The translations under genes and the position numbers were made by a program. Below, piece by piece: positions 15,124-16,594 of a DNA stretch of 16,594 bases. The stretch's first letter is position 1. Each line of letters starts with the position of its first letter. Source of the stretch: JAHHUA01 sp036635475 (lineage in GTDB: Bacteria > Bacillota > Clostridia > Oscillospirales > Ruminococcaceae); NCBI GenBank assembly GCA_036635475.1, contig JAVWQH010000038.1, forward strand, positions 1 through 16,594, in the 5' to 3' direction. The notes under the pieces were generated by a model. The model had not been told where the DNA came from and did no database searches. It saw only the letters and a list, made by a program, of their open reading frames with translations.

Positions 15124-15186
15124 GAAGAGTTAAAGTGGAATTTATATGTATTTTTCTTAGCTCCACTCTCAACCCTCCACTCTATT

Positions 15187-16101
15187 TTATATCTTCCCCA
15201 GCACATCTAACATCTTGCCGTCCTGTGCTGTCTGTACCTTGTCATAGTTCACCTTTACGCCGTCATCAAGGTCTATTGCAATTCTTGAGAGTGCAAGGTG
15301 GGCGATTTTCTCGTCATAGTCCTTGGTTTCTTTGAGCTGTTTTACAAGTTTTTCCTTGCGTTTTTCCGATACAGCCACTTCTCGAGGATTATTGGAGTTA
15401 TCAATCATATCCTGCATACGGTCAATTTCACTCATATAGGTTCGCTGCATTTTATGCAGATAATCCACACGCACCTTGCCTGTGGTGTCAGAATTATAGC
15501 GGTGCATATAGATGAGTGCCTTAAATCCGTCAATCTTGCCACTATCATAGAGCCAATATATAGGTCGCTTCTGATAGATTTTCACATGGTCTTTGTAGAA
15601 ATCTTTGACAAAGTAATTGCGAATAACTTCTCTTGATGTATCGCCCTTGCTGCCGAGTGCCTTTGCGATAAAGTCAAGATTTTCTTCTAATGTTTCAGCA
15701 CCATATACTTTCTTTACGAACGCAACAAACAAACCGACGATATCATCTTCAAAATATTCCTCGTCAGTGATAGGAATTATATTGTCGGTGTCGGGAATAA
15801 AGGTGCTGTATTTACTATCGTCCCACTCGCCGCCGGCATAAGCAAGACCGTCCACATCAAGAGAATATCTGCCAAACATACAACCGACCGCATATGAAAT
15901 AAGGCTTTTGATGTCACGCTGTAAATCTGCTCTGCGTACAGTAACATCTTTATCCGCCACTTCCGGTGTCAGTTCATCTTGCAAGCCGTAAATGTCGATA
16001 AAAATGCGGTTGAGTTCCTCTTCATTGGCTTTGAGTGTATTGAAACGGTCAGCACATTCCTGCTCCCAGTCTTTGTATTTATCTGAAATTAATCTTGACA
16101 T
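15187..16101 (-). CDS. pglX: BREX-1 methyltransferase PglX, C-terminal part only
   Basis: 304 residues that correspond to the C-terminal end of PglX, which is normally about 1,150-1,250 residues. NRIFIDIYGLQDELTPEV (31-48), SYAVGCMFGRYSLD, DNIIPITDEEYFEDDIVG, YQKRPIYWL, FKALIYMHRYN and the ending IAIDLDDGVKVNYDKVQ are PglX C-terminal signatures. The N-terminal adenine-specific methyltransferase domain with its NPPY motif is absent. It starts with ATG 16101, overlapping the DUF559 gene by 13 nt, with a ggag site about 14 nt upstream, so it may be translated separately. Full PglX methylates host DNA and sets specificity. Either the gene was broken by insertion of the DUF559 unit, or this is one piece of a split or phase-variable PglX whose remainder lies beyond 16594. 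Confidence 0.88.
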   Translation of the reverse strand: MSRLISDKYKDWEQECADRFNTLKANEEELNRIFIDIYGLQDELTPEVADKDVTVRRADLQRDIKSLISYAVGCMFGRYSLDVDGLAYAGGEWDDSKYSTFIPDTDNIIPITDEEYFEDDIVGLFVAFVKKVYGAETLEENLDFIAKALGSKGDTSREVIRNYFVKDFYKDHVKIYQKRPIYWLYDSGKIDGFKALIYMHRYNSDTTGKVRVDYLHKMQRTYMSEIDRMQDMIDNSNNPREVAVSEKRKEKLVKQLKETKDYDEKIAHLALSRIAIDLDDGVKVNYDKVQTAQDGKMLDVLGKI

Positions 16102-16463
16102 TTATTTTTTAATTTCTCCTTTACTTTTTCATCTATCATTACACATACTCCATTAAAGTTTTTATCAACATCTGAATTTGAAAATCTAATTACTTCCAAG
16201 CCATATTGTTCAAGCACCGATGTTCGTATTGCATCATATTCCATACCGTCATTAGTGTAATGCTGTGAGCCGTCCAGCTCTATTATTAAGCTTGCTTTGG
16301 AGCAATAAAAATCAGCTATATACCCTCCAATTGTTTTTTGCCTTTGAAATCGTACTTGATATGTATTTAAAAAATCATACCATAAATGCTTTTCTTGCGG
16401 AGTTGCATTCTTTCTCAGCTCTTTTGCAAATGGTATTTTTGCGTGATTGTATGGTAATGACAT
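16089..16463 (-). CDS. DUF559 (Vsr-like fold) endonuclease-domain protein
   Basis: 124 residues from ATG 16463, chosen because aaggag lies about 9 nt upstream and MSLPYN...AKELRKNATPQEKHLW is the usual N-terminus. The in-frame extension to 16568 runs through a palindromic repeat and is probably not translated. The core RFQRQKTIGGYIADFYC and IIELDGSQHY holds the putative PD-(D/E)xK/Vsr-type residues D51, E62, D64 and H68; the C-terminus YGLEVIRFSNSDV fits the fold. Family members are predicted endonucleases of unknown biology, often near repeats. The last 13 nt overlap the PglX C-terminal ORF, placing it at the break in pglX. It may be a mobile or selfish gene, or a BREX accessory nuclease; sequence alone does not decide. 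Confidence 0.85.
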   Translation of the reverse strand: MSLPYNHAKIPFAKELRKNATPQEKHLWYDFLNTYQVRFQRQKTIGGYIADFYCSKASLIIELDGSQHYTNDGMEYDAIRTSVLEQYGLEVIRFSNSDVDKNFNGVCVMIDEKVKEKLKNKCQD

Positions 16464-16492
16464 TGTTACACACTCCTTTTGCCTAAGCCTTG

Positions 16493-16538
16493 CCTCCCTC
16501 TTCGAGGGAGGTGACGACCGCAGTCGGCGGTGGGAGTC
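16493..16538. repeat. REP-like palindromic unit upstream of the DUF559 gene
   Basis: cctccctc (16493-16500) and gagggagg (16504-16511) form a perfect 8-bp stem with a 3-nt loop. accgc (16517-16521) and gcggt (16527-16531) form a second 5-bp stem, followed by gggagtc. It is far more GC-rich than the surroundings and lies 30-75 nt before the DUF559 start codon, suggesting a mobile repeat family linked to that gene type. Confidence 0.7.
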
Positions 16539-16540
16539 GC

Positions 16541-16592
16541 ACTCCCTCGAACCACTCCCTCGAACCACTCCCTCGAACCACTCCCTCAGTCA
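16541..16592. repeat. 13-bp tandem repeat array
   Basis: Three perfect direct copies of actccctcgaacc start at 16541, 16554 and 16567. A fourth partial copy (actccctc, then divergent) starts at 16580 and runs to near the window edge. The unit shares the ccctcga core with the neighbouring palindrome, so the array probably grew from part of it. There is no spacer between units, so it is not CRISPR. Confidence 0.85.
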
Positions 16593-16594
16593 GC

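Noticed and set aside
16464..16568. Upstream extension of the DUF559 protein
   Set aside because: The extra 35 residues are translated palindrome, and a good ribosome site precedes the internal ATG 16463.
16541..16592. Possible CRISPR array
   Set aside because: Units are 13 bp and directly adjoining with no spacers; no cas genes are near.

Overview
The window is AT-rich and looks like a chromosomal piece of a Clostridia-type Firmicute, probably a gut anaerobe of the Ruminococcaceae/Oscillospiraceae kind. The evidence is the low GC, purine-rich ribosome sites, frequent GTG starts, an IS3-type remnant, and a DUF559 gene with CCTCCCTC palindromes of a style I associate with such genomes. The lineage is an inference, not a match. 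Two blocks of opposite orientation meet near 6.6-6.9 kb.

Block 1 (1-6581, + strand) is the 3' end of a surface polysaccharide cluster. It holds the tail of a GT4-like glycosyltransferase, a Wzy-like polymerase, a Wzx-like flippase, a second GT-B glycosyltransferase, a truncated polysaccharide pyruvyl transferase (likely dead), a LicD-family phosphotransferase and an IspD/TarI-like cytidylyltransferase. The genes overlap or are closely spaced and are probably one transcript whose promoter lies left of the window. The last two suggest a CDP-activated polyol or choline-like decoration of the glycan.

The junction (6582-6915) holds the left end of a decayed IS3-family element inserted 8 nt after the last sugar gene. 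The element end forms a hairpin followed by a T run, so it may act as the operon terminator. The rest of the junction holds no recognisable gene.

Block 2 (6916-16594, - strand; read from right to left) is the 3' part of a type 1 BREX anti-phage locus plus accessory genes. In transcription order: a CCCTC-rich repeat, a small DUF559 (Vsr-like) endonuclease, an ORF that is only the C-terminal third of the PglX methyltransferase, pglZ and brxL. These are followed by an extremely acidic 86-residue protein, a WYL-domain regulator and a DinD-like protein. From pglZ to dinD the gaps are 12-17 nt, suggesting co-transcription. After a 223-nt gap with a possible promoter comes a zincin-like protein with an HExxHx5H motif. 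The brxA/B/C genes and the pglX N-terminal part would lie beyond position 16594.

The most unusual points are the split pglX with a repeat-associated DUF559 gene at the break; the acidic protein, which has no basic residues and is tied to the BREX operon; and the wHTH-WYL, DinD and metallopeptidase genes following brxL.
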